Shown here piece after piece: positions 17,951 to 27,090 of a stretch of 64,000 bases of DNA. Location: NCBI RefSeq assembly GCF_004358325.1, contig NZ_CP037940.1, positions 2,170,001 to 2,234,000 of the forward strand, written 5' to 3'. This DNA is from Periweissella cryptocerci. Its GTDB lineage: Bacteria; Bacillota; Bacilli; Lactobacillales; Lactobacillaceae. Both the position numbers and the translations under genes were made by a program. The notes beneath the pieces are model-generated. The model had not been told where the DNA came from. It saw only the letters and a list, made by a program, of their open reading frames with translations, and did not search any database. How positions within the stretch are numbered: position 1 is the stretch's first letter; each line of letters opens with the position of its first letter.

Positions 17951-18338
17951 GACTCTATTTCGTCTGATATGGGATTGAATAAAATTGGCCACTGCGTGCC
18001 AGTAAATTACTTGGCGCACCACGCTGGAAGCAACCTCACAAGCCAAAGTGCGGTCTTGTGAGGTTCGGACAAGCTGGGACTCTAGGGGAATAAATCCCCA
18101 AGAGTCCTCATCTCATCCTCAGCGGCGACATGTGTTTCACACATATCACCCCAGTCGCGGTGTAAAGGCTGCGCCCGCCAAGCAATTTACCGGCACTCCG
18201 TTAGTTAGGAATAATGTAACTAGCAGAAAACAGTTACCAACCATAGACTGCAGTAGCATGAAAAAACGCTGAGGGTCTCAGTAATTCAGTGATTGAAAAG
18301 TACAGAAACGATAATTCTATGCTAGACAAAATCAAAAC
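17951..18338 (+). mobile_element. Structured MITE-like element, copy E
   Basis: Starts GACTCTATTTCGTCTGAT. Flanks GTTAATCA / TTTAATAA match at 6 of 8 positions. The core (17996-18196) is the clearest example of the fold. P1 is GTGCCAGTAAATT.../...AATTTACCGGCAC. P2 is an 11-bp perfect helix, AACCTCACAAG (18032-18042) with CTTGTGAGGTT (18055-18065). P3 lies at 18077-18107 around ATAAA. P4 is ATGTGT/ACACAT. Confidence 0.85.
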
Positions 18339-18341
18339 TTT

Positions 18342-18390
18342 AATAAGCCGGATTCCTACTTTACTAAAGAGAAATCCGCCCTATTTTGCG
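18342..18390 (+). terminator. Terminator of the marR-ABC operon
   Basis: AATAAGCCGGATT pairs with AATCCGCCCTATT, with an inner CTTTA/TAAAG helix, followed by TTTTG. Element E lies between it and the operon. Confidence 0.7.
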
Positions 18391-18565
18391 GGTGGGACAA
18401 GTTAATTTTGGACATGTAATCAGGTTACCTGATTAATTTTAAATGTAAGTTAGCGCATAAATGATGCAACTTATCGCATTTAAGTTTTCTGTATTAATTT
18501 GTAGGGTTAAGATACAAACATTAAATAGAAAAGACGAGTTCTAAAGGACTCACGGGAGAATTATA

Positions 18566-20494
18566 ATGGCATTCTTGGAATTAAAAAACATTCGTAAGTC
18601 ATATTACTTAGGCAAAACCGAATTTCCAGTTTTGAAGGGCATTAACTTAAATTTTGAATTGGGAGAATTCGTGTCAATCCTTGGTGAATCTGGTGGTGGT
18701 AAATCAACACTGATGAACATCATTGGTGGCCTAGACCGCAAGTTTGATGGTGAGGTCGTCGTTAACGGTGAAACCCTTGACCATAAGCAAGAGAAGAAAT
18801 TAGATGTATATCGGCGTAAGACCGTGGGCTATATCTTCCAAAGCTTTAACTTGATTAACTATCAAACTAATTTACAAAATGTTGAAACTTCATTAAACAT
18901 GACGACTTTGACGGCAGTGGAACGCAAGCAACGAGCTACTGAATTATTGAAACAAGTTGGTTTAGGCGAACACATCAATAAATACCCCGGTCAATTGTCG
19001 GGTGGTCAAAAACAACGGGTTGCGATTGCCCGTGCACTGGCAGCTGATCCAGATGTCATGATTGCCGATGAACCTACCGGAGCGTTGGATTCAGTTAATA
19101 CGACTGAAGTCCTTGAACTGCTTAACCAAATTGCCAAAGAAGGTAAGTTGGTGATTGTAGTGACACACTCACAAGCGGTTGCGGATTATGGCACGCGCAT
19201 CTTGCATATGGCTGATGGTGTGATTGATGAAGAAATTCAATTAAAGGATAAATACGATGCCGAAGCTAATAAAGCGGCACGGTTAACTTCAAAACCTTTG
19301 AAGGGTGGCGCACTCTGGAAAATGGCCTTTGACCACTTGAAATTCAAGAAGGGACAAAACATTTTGATTACGCTTGGGTCTGCGATTGGAATCTTCTCAG
19401 TAATGTTATTTCTCGGGTTAGGTAACGGGATTCAAGGTTACATCAGTTCACAAGTAACGGACATGGTTAATCCGCAAGTAATACAAATTTCTAAGAAGAC
19501 CAATGGTAAGAATCCACAGGCTGCCGATATCACAACTGCCGACGTCAATCAGGTCAAATCAGTGAAAAATATTAAGTCAGCCACTGCGGGATTCTACATT
19601 CCAACCTTCACTGCCAAAGTTGAAAACAAAACCATTAACAACATTCAATTGATTCAAACAGTCACACCAGCCGTTCAAAAATCAGGGATTACCAAAGGCC
19701 ATATGCCAGGTAAGAATGAAATTGTGGTTGATTCAGGTTCTGTTGCTCAAGCTTGGAACAAGAAGAATTACAAGAAAATCATCGGTAAGACTATCACGGT
19801 GCAAATCCAAGCGATGGATAAGCAAGGTAAGCCTGTGATGGCCTCACGTAAGTTGAAAGTAGTTGGCTACCAAACCATTGGATCACTTGTTACTAAAGCC
19901 ACGATGACCTCAATGTTAAAAGGTGCCAAAGCTGATGTGCAACCAAACTTCATTGCGGCTAAGGTGAACACCGTGGATAATGTCAAGGTGGCGACTAAGG
20001 CAGTTAAGGGCTTGACGAATGCGCATGGTAAGAAGGCGTTCAGCGTTTCCGGTGCGGGCGCAATCCTTGATACAATTAAGACGATTACTTCGCTTGCTTC
20101 ATACGTGCTAGCCGCGATTGCTGGTATCTCATTACTGGTTTCAGCCTTGATGATTATCGTGACGACTTACATGTCAGTTGCCGAACGGACTAAGGAAATC
20201 GGGGTTCTCCGCGCTCTTGGTGCACGGGCAAAGGATGTGCGTAAGTTGTTCACGAATGAAGCGTTGTTGATTGGTGGAATTTCAGCTGTCACTGGTTTGA
20301 TTGCAGCGTACGCAGTTGAATTGATTATGAATACGGCATTGCATGGTATGATCAAGTACAGCATCGTGCAAATCAGTGTTGGTAATGTGGCCTTTGCCAT
20401 CATCATCGCGATCGTCATTGCATTGCTAGCTTCATTTGTACCATCACGTAAGGCTGCAAAGTTGAACACGATTGATGCTTTAGCTGCTGATTAA
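18566..20494 (+). CDS. MacB-like ABC transporter, ATPase fused to FtsX-type permease
   Basis: A 642-aa fusion. Residues 1-225 are a LolD/MacB-type ATPase (Walker A GESGGGKST, signature [14 protein letters not shown], Walker B VMIADEPTGALDS, H-loop VVTHSQ). TM1 is at about 268-290, an extracellular domain spans about 295-500, and three C-terminal helices include the FtsX motif ERTKEIGVLRALGA. Such proteins in Gram-positives usually handle peptides or antimicrobials. No adaptor or sensor gene is adjacent. Confidence 0.9.
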   Translation: MAFLELKNIRKSYYLGKTEFPVLKGINLNFELGEFVSILGESGGGKSTLMNIIGGLDRKFDGEVVVNGETLDHKQEKKLDVYRRKTVGYIFQSFNLINYQTNLQNVETSLNMTTLTAVERKQRATELLKQVGLGEHINKYPGQLSGGQKQRVAIARALAADPDVMIADEPTGALDSVNTTEVLELLNQIAKEGKLVIVVTHSQAVADYGTRILHMADGVIDEEIQLKDKYDAEANKAARLTSKPLKGGALWKMAFDHLKFKKGQNILITLGSAIGIFSVMLFLGLGNGIQGYISSQVTDMVNPQVIQISKKTNGKNPQAADITTADVNQVKSVKNIKSATAGFYIPTFTAKVENKTINNIQLIQTVTPAVQKSGITKGHMPGKNEIVVDSGSVAQAWNKKNYKKIIGKTITVQIQAMDKQGKPVMASRKLKVVGYQTIGSLVTKATMTSMLKGAKADVQPNFIAAKVNTVDNVKVATKAVKGLTNAHGKKAFSVSGAGAILDTIKTITSLASYVLAAIAGISLLVSALMIIVTTYMSVAERTKEIGVLRALGARAKDVRKLFTNEALLIGGISAVTGLIAAYAVELIMNTALHGMIKYSIVQISVGNVAFAIIIAIVIALLASFVPSRKAAKLNTIDALAAD

Positions 20495-20529
20495 TTACGT
20501 AACTAATAAATTTGAATAGTAAAATTAAC

Positions 20530-20917
20530 GACTCTATTCCGTCTGACGTGGTATTGAATAAGATTGGCCACTACGTGTCAGTAAATTACTTGGCGCACCA
20601 CGCTGGAAGCAGCCTTCCAAGCCAAGGTGCGGTCTTGGTCGGTTCGGACAAGCTGGGAGTCTAAGGAATAAATTCCTAAGACTCCTCATCTCATCCTCAG
20701 CGGCGACATGTGTTACACACATATCACCCCAGTCGCGGTGTAAAGGCTACGCCCGCCAAGTAATTTACCGCCACTCCGTTAGTTAGTAGTTCTTAAACTA
20801 GCGGAAAACAGGTACTAACCATAGACCACAGTGACATGGAAAAACTGACAGTAGAACCCCAGTAATTCGATGATTGAAAAGTACGGAAACGACAAGCCCA
20901 TGCCAGAATAAATAGTA
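20530..20917 (+). mobile_element. Structured MITE-like element, copy F
   Basis: AATAGTAAAATTAACG occurs exactly at 20515-20530 and 20911-20926. If the duplication is the usual 8 bp, AAATTAAC is the target repeat. P3 reads GGAGTCTAAGGAA-TAAA-TTCCTAAGACTCC, a compensated change relative to the GGACTC/GAGTCC of copy E. Copy F lies between the MacB-like gene and its terminator. Confidence 0.87.
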
Positions 20918-20922
20918 AAATT

Positions 20923-20951
20923 AACGTCATCCGGTGAGGTGGCGTTTTTTT
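20923..20951 (+). terminator. Terminator of the MacB-like gene
   Basis: ACGTCATC pairs with GGTGGCGT (G-T pairs included), followed by TTTTTTT. The right target duplication of element F overlaps the foot of this stem. Confidence 0.8.
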
Positions 20952-21113
20952 GACGATGACCATGTTAGCTTTTCTTTTGGGACTATGAATTTCGAGCTAA
21001 AACATAATAATATGGCGTGCAAAAATATCGGCGATTGGTGCGGAGTATGTTTGTGCGGAAAATTAACTATAATTTTTCGGTAATGGTTGATTAAATTATT
21101 GTTTGGAACTATA

Positions 21114-21128
21114 TTAGAACTGTTCTAA
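21114..21128 (+). promoter_or_regulatory. PerR box upstream of nox
   Basis: TTAGAACTGTTCTAA, a perfect 7-1-7 inverted repeat of the same class as 3018 and 5089, 83 bp before the NADH oxidase start. Confidence 0.7.
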
Positions 21129-21211
21129 GTAAATTAATGTGAAAATTACGACTATTAAACGGGGATTTATTATTAAATTGTTGGGGTAGTCGTAATGGAA
21201 TGGGGGATATT

Positions 21212-22573
21212 ATGAAAGTAGTTATTGTTGGTGCATCACATGGTGGACATGAAGCAGCGGTTGAGTTGCTAGATAAGTATACTGACATGGATGTAACAAT
21301 CTATGAGCAAGGTGATTTTGTGTCATTTATGTCATGTGGTATGCAGTTATTTCTTGAGGATAAAGTCACTGGGGTTGATGACGTTCGTAATTTCAGGCCA
21401 GACAAAATTGAAGCTAAAGGTGGCAAGGTGTTAAGTCGGCACCAAGTTACGGCAATTGATCTTCATAAAAAAACGGTGAGTGTCAAAAATTTAGTATCTG
21501 GGGATACATTTATTGATACCTATGATAAATTGATTTTAAGTAGTGGGGTTAATCCAGCAACACTCCCAATTAAAGGCAACGAATTAGATAATATCTACTT
21601 GATGCGTGGTCGGGATTGGGCATTGAAACTGCGGGAAAAATTGCACAATCCACTAGTCAAAAATGTCGTGGTAATTGGGACTGGCTATATCGGTGTGGAA
21701 GCAGCCGAAGTGTTCCGACAAGCTGGCAAACATGTCGTGATGCTCGACTTGATTAAGCATCCGCTTGGTATTTATTTGGATACAGAATTAACCAAACTGA
21801 TTGAAGAAGATTTAGTAAAACACGGTATTGAGTTAGGCATGGAAGCAACAATCACCGAATTTGTAGGGGACACGGAAGTTTCAAGTGTTAAGACTAGCAC
21901 CCAGGAATATCCGGCTGATTTGGTTATTGTTGCGGCAGGTGTGAAGCCCAATACCGATTGGTTACGCGGAGTAATTAAGGTAACTGATCGCGGTAATATC
22001 GCCACTGATGAGTATTTGCGGACATCTAATAAAGATATCTATGCACTTGGTGATGCAATTTTACCCTTGAATATGGCAGCCCAAATGCATGGTGGACCGG
22101 TGGCGCTTGCTTCAGCCACGCGACGTGAAGCGCAATATGTCGCTAATCACATTACAGAAACGATACCATCACGCCCATTTGCAGGTGTACTTGGTTCGTC
22201 AGCGCTGAGTGTGTTTGATTACAAGTTCGCTTCAACTGGGTTAAATGAAACTACGGCTGAACGTTTTGAAATTGAGGTGCAAGGTTCATTTTATGAAGAT
22301 ACGTTGCGCCCTAGTTTCGTTAAAAATGATGGCAACGTTAAGGCGTATGTGAAATTAATCTACGCACCTGCGACGCATAAAATTTTAGGTGGCCAAGTAA
22401 TGTCAACGTACGATATTACCGCGCATGCCAATACAATTGCGTTGGCTATCAAAGGGGGCATGACATTGGAAGATTTGGCGGAAGCTGATTTCTTTTTCCA
22501 ACCGGGTTTTGACCGGCAATGGAGTTTGCTCAATTTGGCGGCTAAGCATGCGTTGGGTGAAGCAGCGTTCTAA
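21212..22573 (+). CDS. nox: NADH oxidase / NADH peroxidase family flavoprotein
   Basis: A 453-aa flavin-dependent pyridine nucleotide-disulfide oxidoreductase. The N-terminal FAD motif is VVIVGASHGGHEAA, the redox-active Cys is in SFMSCGMQLF (about residue 42), the NAD motif is VVVIGTGYIGVEAAE and the second FAD motif is DIYALGDAI. A single active-site Cys marks the water-forming NADH oxidase/NADH peroxidase branch. Start at 21212 after GGGGGAT rather than 21200. Probably PerR-controlled oxygen detoxification and NAD regeneration. Confidence 0.9.
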   Translation: MKVVIVGASHGGHEAAVELLDKYTDMDVTIYEQGDFVSFMSCGMQLFLEDKVTGVDDVRNFRPDKIEAKGGKVLSRHQVTAIDLHKKTVSVKNLVSGDTFIDTYDKLILSSGVNPATLPIKGNELDNIYLMRGRDWALKLREKLHNPLVKNVVVIGTGYIGVEAAEVFRQAGKHVVMLDLIKHPLGIYLDTELTKLIEEDLVKHGIELGMEATITEFVGDTEVSSVKTSTQEYPADLVIVAAGVKPNTDWLRGVIKVTDRGNIATDEYLRTSNKDIYALGDAILPLNMAAQMHGGPVALASATRREAQYVANHITETIPSRPFAGVLGSSALSVFDYKFASTGLNETTAERFEIEVQGSFYEDTLRPSFVKNDGNVKAYVKLIYAPATHKILGGQVMSTYDITAHANTIALAIKGGMTLEDLAEADFFFQPGFDRQWSLLNLAAKHALGEAAF

Positions 22574-22591
22574 GTTAAGCGAATAATTACG

Positions 22592-22625
22592 ATGGACTGG
22601 GGAAGTTTTTCCAGCCCATTTTTAT
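22592..22625 (+). terminator. Terminator of nox
   Basis: ATGGACTGG / CCAGCCCAT stem followed by TTTTT. Confidence 0.75.
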
Positions 22626-22779
22626 ATTTATAATTAGTTATCACCACACAGATGCTCTATACTTACTAGTGGTGATTATTACAATGAAGTCAATTAACAA
22701 TGGCGGATCGAAAACCAGTGGATTTGGTTTTGAAAGTACGAATAACTTTAATATACTTAATGAATATGAGGACAATGAT

Positions 22780-22950
22780 ATGCAAAACATGCAACGAACT
22801 GAAGTTTTTGAAGGTAAATACGGGAAACAAGATATGGATAAGTTTATGAAAACTAATCCGGTTGAAAAAATCTTGAACATGAAGCCCTTACCTTCAGAAG
22901 ATAAGTACCAACGAATGCGCGTAACTTTTCAAATGCGCTCAAAGAAATAA
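22780..22950 (+). CDS. Small hypothetical protein (56 aa), unrecognised
   Basis: The ATG at 22780 follows GAGGA with 7-bp spacing. The in-frame ATG at 22684 (88 aa) has only a weak ribosome site. The product is hydrophilic, Met- and Lys-rich (MQNMQRTEVF ... RVTFQMRSKK) and lacks a signal or membrane segment. A TATACT box at about 22659 and a downstream terminator make it an independent unit. Confidence 0.55.
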   Translation: MQNMQRTEVFEGKYGKQDMDKFMKTNPVEKILNMKPLPSEDKYQRMRVTFQMRSKK

Positions 22951-22990
22951 TCGCGTAAAGCGGCTAGGAAATAACTCGTTTTAAACTTGT

Positions 22991-23037
22991 AAATCCCGTT
23001 TTCTCCTTTGTCATTCAAGGTGAAAAACGGGATTTTT
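22991..23037 (+). terminator. Terminator of the 56-aa gene
   Basis: AAATCCCGTTTT / AAAAACGGGATTT stem with an inner CCTTTG/CAAGG helix and TTTTT. Confidence 0.8.
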
Positions 23038-23191
23038 AGGCTCACGAAGACTAATATGGAAGCAAAATAATAACTGACGGCTTAACTGTAATCGGGCAGG
23101 TGCGCCGTCATCCGAGGAACTTTTCAATTGCATAGAATCAACTGCTGATTAATGCTAGAATAATGCATACGTTATTTTTAAGGGAGGGTTT

Positions 23192-24220
23192 ATGTTTGAA
23201 TTAATGCAAAAATGGTTTAGCAAGCGCGACAGCCAATTATACGTCACACTAATTATTGTGTTGGCAATTTTATGGTTGGTCCGCAGCTTTTTGCCAACAA
23301 TGTTGCTTACGGCAATTTTTGCTTACTTTGGCTTACACGCATCAAAGTGGATTGCTAAAAAAACGCCTATTCCTTATGGCACAGCGGTCATCTTGTTCTA
23401 CGTGGTGGTGGTTGGTATCGTGGTGGGAGCGATTAGTTTTATTGCACCAATGTTGATGACTGAAGGAATGGGTTTGTACGATAAAATTCTACATGGCTTG
23501 AACAGTTACCCACAATTAGATCAATGGGTGTCAAAGTACGATAAACAATTTAACGTCCTTGATCGGTTGTCTAAGAATTGGCAAGATGTCTTGAAAGGCG
23601 GCTTGACGGTTGCAACTTCCGTGATAGATATACTAATTCGGATTGCGTTAGCTTTATTTTTGAGCTTGATTTTCTCGCTAACTTACCCAAGTTTAACTAA
23701 GTTTGGTGACCGTTTTAAGCAGTCGAGTTTTCCAAAATTCTTTTCTTACGTGCATGAAATTGGCGCCAAATTTATCACTATTTTAGGTAAAACTATCGAA
23801 GTGCAATTAATCATCGATATTATTAATACAATTATCATGGTGATTGGTTTGACGATTATGGGTATGCCTAGTCCAGCTGTTTTGGGGATGATTGTCTTCA
23901 TATTTGGCCTTGTGCCAGTGGCGGGGATGTTGATTTCCAGTGTGCCATTGCTGTTGATTGCTTTGTCGACAGGAAGTTACCAACGAGTGGTTACCTTGGT
24001 GATACTAATTATCTTGATTCACATGCTTGAATCATATTTTTTGAATCCGCGGTTGATGTCATCACGGGCACATATGCCAATCTTTTTAACATTTGTGACC
24101 TTGTTGGTGGCCGAACATTTCCTTGGTGCATGGGGTTTAATCCTCGGTGTACCAATGGTGTCTTATTTGTTGGATATCTTCCACGTAAATAATTTCGCTG
24201 GTAGTATGAAGAATCGTTAA
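23192..24220 (+). CDS. AI-2E family transporter
   Basis: A 342-aa membrane protein of the AI-2E (TqsA/YtvI/PerM) family. Typical elements are the C-terminal motifs FIFGLVPVAGMLISSVP, HMLESYFLNPRLMSSRAHMP and HFLGAWGLILGVPMVSYL, with about eight membrane helices. GGGAGGG precedes the ATG. Members export small signals or act as Na+/H+ antiporters; no substrate can be assigned here. Confidence 0.88.
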   Translation: MFELMQKWFSKRDSQLYVTLIIVLAILWLVRSFLPTMLLTAIFAYFGLHASKWIAKKTPIPYGTAVILFYVVVVGIVVGAISFIAPMLMTEGMGLYDKILHGLNSYPQLDQWVSKYDKQFNVLDRLSKNWQDVLKGGLTVATSVIDILIRIALALFLSLIFSLTYPSLTKFGDRFKQSSFPKFFSYVHEIGAKFITILGKTIEVQLIIDIINTIIMVIGLTIMGMPSPAVLGMIVFIFGLVPVAGMLISSVPLLLIALSTGSYQRVVTLVILIILIHMLESYFLNPRLMSSRAHMPIFLTFVTLLVAEHFLGAWGLILGVPMVSYLLDIFHVNNFAGSMKNR

Positions 24221-24627
24221 GAAATTGTTTTTTTGTAATGCGAGAGGGGGGAGTCTTAAAATGTAAGCGTTTACGATGGTGTTAGAGCCAAATGACTAAC
24301 AATTGATAGTCTAAATAAGTATAACTAGCTAGAGATGCTAGAGATATTTGTTAATCAATTGAGTCAAATTAACGTTGTGAACCTAAAGTCGCTTAAGCGT
24401 AGTACATGATATTCTATTCATTTATTTTTGTATTGAAATCTAAGCAAAGTTCTGAGGGACATGAAGCTCAAGGAAATGTCAGTGTCAAGAAATTCTATGC
24501 CGATGTGTTGGCTGATTGTGCAATGTAACCATTTGGTACAGTCAGTTGAAACCCGCTGATTAAACTCAGGGGTCTAATAGGCAAAATGTTTAGCGTAGTT
24601 AATAATAAATTTCTAAAGGATGAGATC
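24221..24627. other. Intergenic region with a strong cre-like site
   Basis: A 400-bp region. TGTAAGCGTTTACG at 24262-24275 matches 13 of 14 positions of the CcpA cre consensus. The rest is AT-rich with no supported gene; a 22-codon frame near 24461 was not accepted. Confidence 0.5.
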
Positions 24628-26226
24628 ATGAGTGAAAACAAAATAAGTGAATTTGCAGAGTCAATAAAAGGGGAATCATTTCGGTTTGCAAGTGAAAGCG
24701 AATTAAGTGAGATGTCATCGTTTGATGTTTCTGAAATTATGGGAAACTATTATTCGGGAAAAATGAGTGCTAAAGATGTGATTGAAAAAAACAATTTGAA
24801 GATTGCAAATAGTAAATTAACAAGTCAGTTTCCAATTATTCACTCTCAGGTGAAGTGTCGATGGTGTGATTCGGCAATGTACATCGTTGCGCCAACTAAA
24901 AGTAATGTAATAAATCGAGGTATTCGCACGGTTAACGATTCGACTAAGTTAGATTATCAATGTATAAATTGTGGACATAAACAATTTACGTCAAAAAGAC
25001 ATTTTTTAACTGGAACGTGTTATTGCGAAAATTGTGAGCAAGAGAGAAAAAAAGAACTTGATAAAATAAAAGCTAAAAAATTTGAAGAAGTACAGAGACA
25101 AGACCGTTTTAGGGAGTTGCTAAACGAATTGAATTCTAACCTTGACAAGGTTGCATTGGATGAAATTTCCCTAAATGAACGACTGCAACTTGCGGTCGTA
25201 ATTCAGGAGCTTGGTACTACCGATTCTAATAGACTACTACCAATTAAAACAGTCGCAGAAAAAAGTGGTATCACGTTTGATATAGAAATCATCTCCCATT
25301 TTTTTACTCGAAATGTCCTTATTATTAGTCCGGATTCTGAGATTAGTGCTTTCGAATTAATTGAAAATAATAAAAATGAGTATCAAGCACAATCTGTAAA
25401 TATAACGTTGTGCAGCTGGTTAATCAATGTTGATGGAACAATTGATGATTTGAAGCATCCTTTGGATATTTTAAGAAACGTTTCAATGGATGAAATTAAT
25501 AGAATGTGGAGTGAACAGGCACTGAATGAACTAATTCGGATTGCGGAGCATGAAATTGAGGATATGCAATTTGTCTTTAAAACTGAAAAAATGCGAGACG
25601 CAATCTTACGCTGGATAAATGTATTCACACCTAGTCAAATTTATGCATTACTGTGGCGCGCAGTTAGAAACGCAAATTCAAATCGAACCAAGAATACATG
25701 GGGGAACTATTCGTTTCCGAAAAATCATACAGATTATGTGATTAAATTGGTTGATGATATTGTGAATTACAAAAATGCAAAAAATCAATCTTTTGATGCA
25801 TATCAATATCCGAATTACTTAACAATGCAAACAGCAACAAATATCTTTTTTGAGGAGCTCGTTAAGCAAAAAAATTGGTTTGAAATGTTGATTACAACCA
25901 TTGAAATTGATGAAAAGGTGTTGAGCTACATTAATGAACTATCCGGGCATGTTGAAGTTTTTACGGATTTGCATGAATATTCATTTTTGATTGACAACAA
26001 TATAGGGTACCGTATCGAGAGCGAAGGGGTAGTTGTTGATGATGGAGTCAACGAGTGGCTATTTACCGATATAGCGACGTTAAAAAGGTTGGCCATACAA
26101 AATGGATTTACAAAGCTGAGTGATGATACTAATAAATTAGATGTTTGCTATTCCATAAAGGGGGCATACGAGACTGGATTTATTTTGGGATTGATTGAGA
26201 AGCTAAAAGCTGCGTCAACTCAATAG
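24628..26226 (+). CDS. Orphan protein with zinc-ribbon cysteines, unrecognised
   Basis: A 532-aa protein starting MSENKISEF (AAAGGAT upstream). Cysteines are grouped as CRWC (77-80), CINC (112-115) and CYCENC (131-136), which can make one or two zinc knuckles. A charged, coiled-coil-like segment follows (about 137-170), and the rest is a long helical or mixed region without a motif I recognise. The gene is visibly more AT-rich than its neighbours and uses AGA codons often, suggesting horizontal acquisition. It is flanked by about 400 bp of gene-free DNA on each side. Confidence 0.75.
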   Translation: MSENKISEFAESIKGESFRFASESELSEMSSFDVSEIMGNYYSGKMSAKDVIEKNNLKIANSKLTSQFPIIHSQVKCRWCDSAMYIVAPTKSNVINRGIRTVNDSTKLDYQCINCGHKQFTSKRHFLTGTCYCENCEQERKKELDKIKAKKFEEVQRQDRFRELLNELNSNLDKVALDEISLNERLQLAVVIQELGTTDSNRLLPIKTVAEKSGITFDIEIISHFFTRNVLIISPDSEISAFELIENNKNEYQAQSVNITLCSWLINVDGTIDDLKHPLDILRNVSMDEINRMWSEQALNELIRIAEHEIEDMQFVFKTEKMRDAILRWINVFTPSQIYALLWRAVRNANSNRTKNTWGNYSFPKNHTDYVIKLVDDIVNYKNAKNQSFDAYQYPNYLTMQTATNIFFEELVKQKNWFEMLITTIEIDEKVLSYINELSGHVEVFTDLHEYSFLIDNNIGYRIESEGVVVDDGVNEWLFTDIATLKRLAIQNGFTKLSDDTNKLDVCYSIKGAYETGFILGLIEKLKAASTQ

Positions 26227-26597
26227 TTGAATGTTTCTAAAGTTTACTAAGAAACGAAATGTGTTGTGTGCCTAAGTACAAAGTAGGTGGTACACATTCA
26301 GTATCACCGTCGTTCCGTATAACGTTATTAAATATTTTAAAATTGAGTGATGAAGAAAATTAATGGACAAAGGAAAGGCGGCTCTATCATTTAAGCACTC
26401 GAAGTTAAGTCTAGTTTTTTTATTAGTTCAGTAGTAGTGCTAAAGCATAAACCCATTAATTTTAATGTATATTGACGTGTTTGGGGTTTGTTTTTTTCCA
26501 AAGAGCGTTAATCCGATTGTAACTATGTGAAAAGTTCAAAATTGCTTCATATCCCCGCGTTATAATGAAAATAAACCGAATGACGTGGGGGTAACAG
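26227..26597. other. Intergenic region with an element remnant
   Basis: A 370-bp region. TGTGTGCCTAAG ... GTGGTACACA (26265-26296) resembles the core-less P1 remnant at 6622-6646. GGCTCTAT near 26379 resembles the element end. No gene was seen. Confidence 0.4.
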
Positions 26598-27068
26598 ATG
26601 AATAAAAAAGAAAAATTAATTTTTTGGCAACAAAGAATGAGCCGTTTTTTTAACCATTCTGGATTGTACTATTTATTGATAGTGGCGGTAATTTTATTAC
26701 TTTCAACGTCGGTAATCTTTTCATTTGTTGAAGGGGTTGGCTTCTGGGATGCAATGTGGTGGGCAATTGAAACCACAACGACGGTCGGGTACGGGGATAT
26801 TTATCCACATACCGTCCTTGGTCGAATTGTGGCGGTAATACTGATGTTCTTAGGGATTGGCATTATCGGGGTGTTAACAAGTACAATTACCAATTGGTAT
26901 CGTGCAAGTAAAGCCCATTTTGAGAAGCTTGAAAGCATTGAAACAGAAATCAAAGAATTACGTGAACAATTATCTGAACATGAAGAGACTAAACAACTGC
27001 TGCAGAACTTAGTATCAGAACTGCGAAAAAATAAAAATAATGATACAAAAAAAGATGAAACTGACTAA
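26598..27068 (+). CDS. Two-TM potassium channel
   Basis: A 156-aa channel subunit: TM1 (about 22-46), pore loop with selectivity filter TTVGYGD (61-67), TM2 (about 74-96) and a C-terminal charged coiled coil (about 104-150). A RCK/TrkA domain is absent. It should assemble as a tetramer in the membrane. GTGGGGG precedes the ATG. The last codons form part of the terminator stem. Confidence 0.85.
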   Translation: MNKKEKLIFWQQRMSRFFNHSGLYYLLIVAVILLLSTSVIFSFVEGVGFWDAMWWAIETTTTVGYGDIYPHTVLGRIVAVILMFLGIGIIGVLTSTITNWYRASKAHFEKLESIETEIKELREQLSEHEETKQLLQNLVSELRKNKNNDTKKDETD

Positions 27069-27083
27069 GTTTCATCTTTTTTT
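27047..27083. terminator. Bidirectional terminator overlapping the channel gene end
   Basis: AAAAAAAGATGAAACT pairs with AAGTTTCATCTTTTTTT. The 5' arm is coding sequence of the channel gene. T-runs on both strands suit the convergent nnrD gene too. Confidence 0.85.
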
Positions 27084-27090
27084 AGTGAAT

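Noticed and set aside
24461-24529. A 22-codon frame upstream of the zinc-ribbon gene
   Set aside because: Poor spacing from the possible ribosome site, no biased composition and no following terminator.
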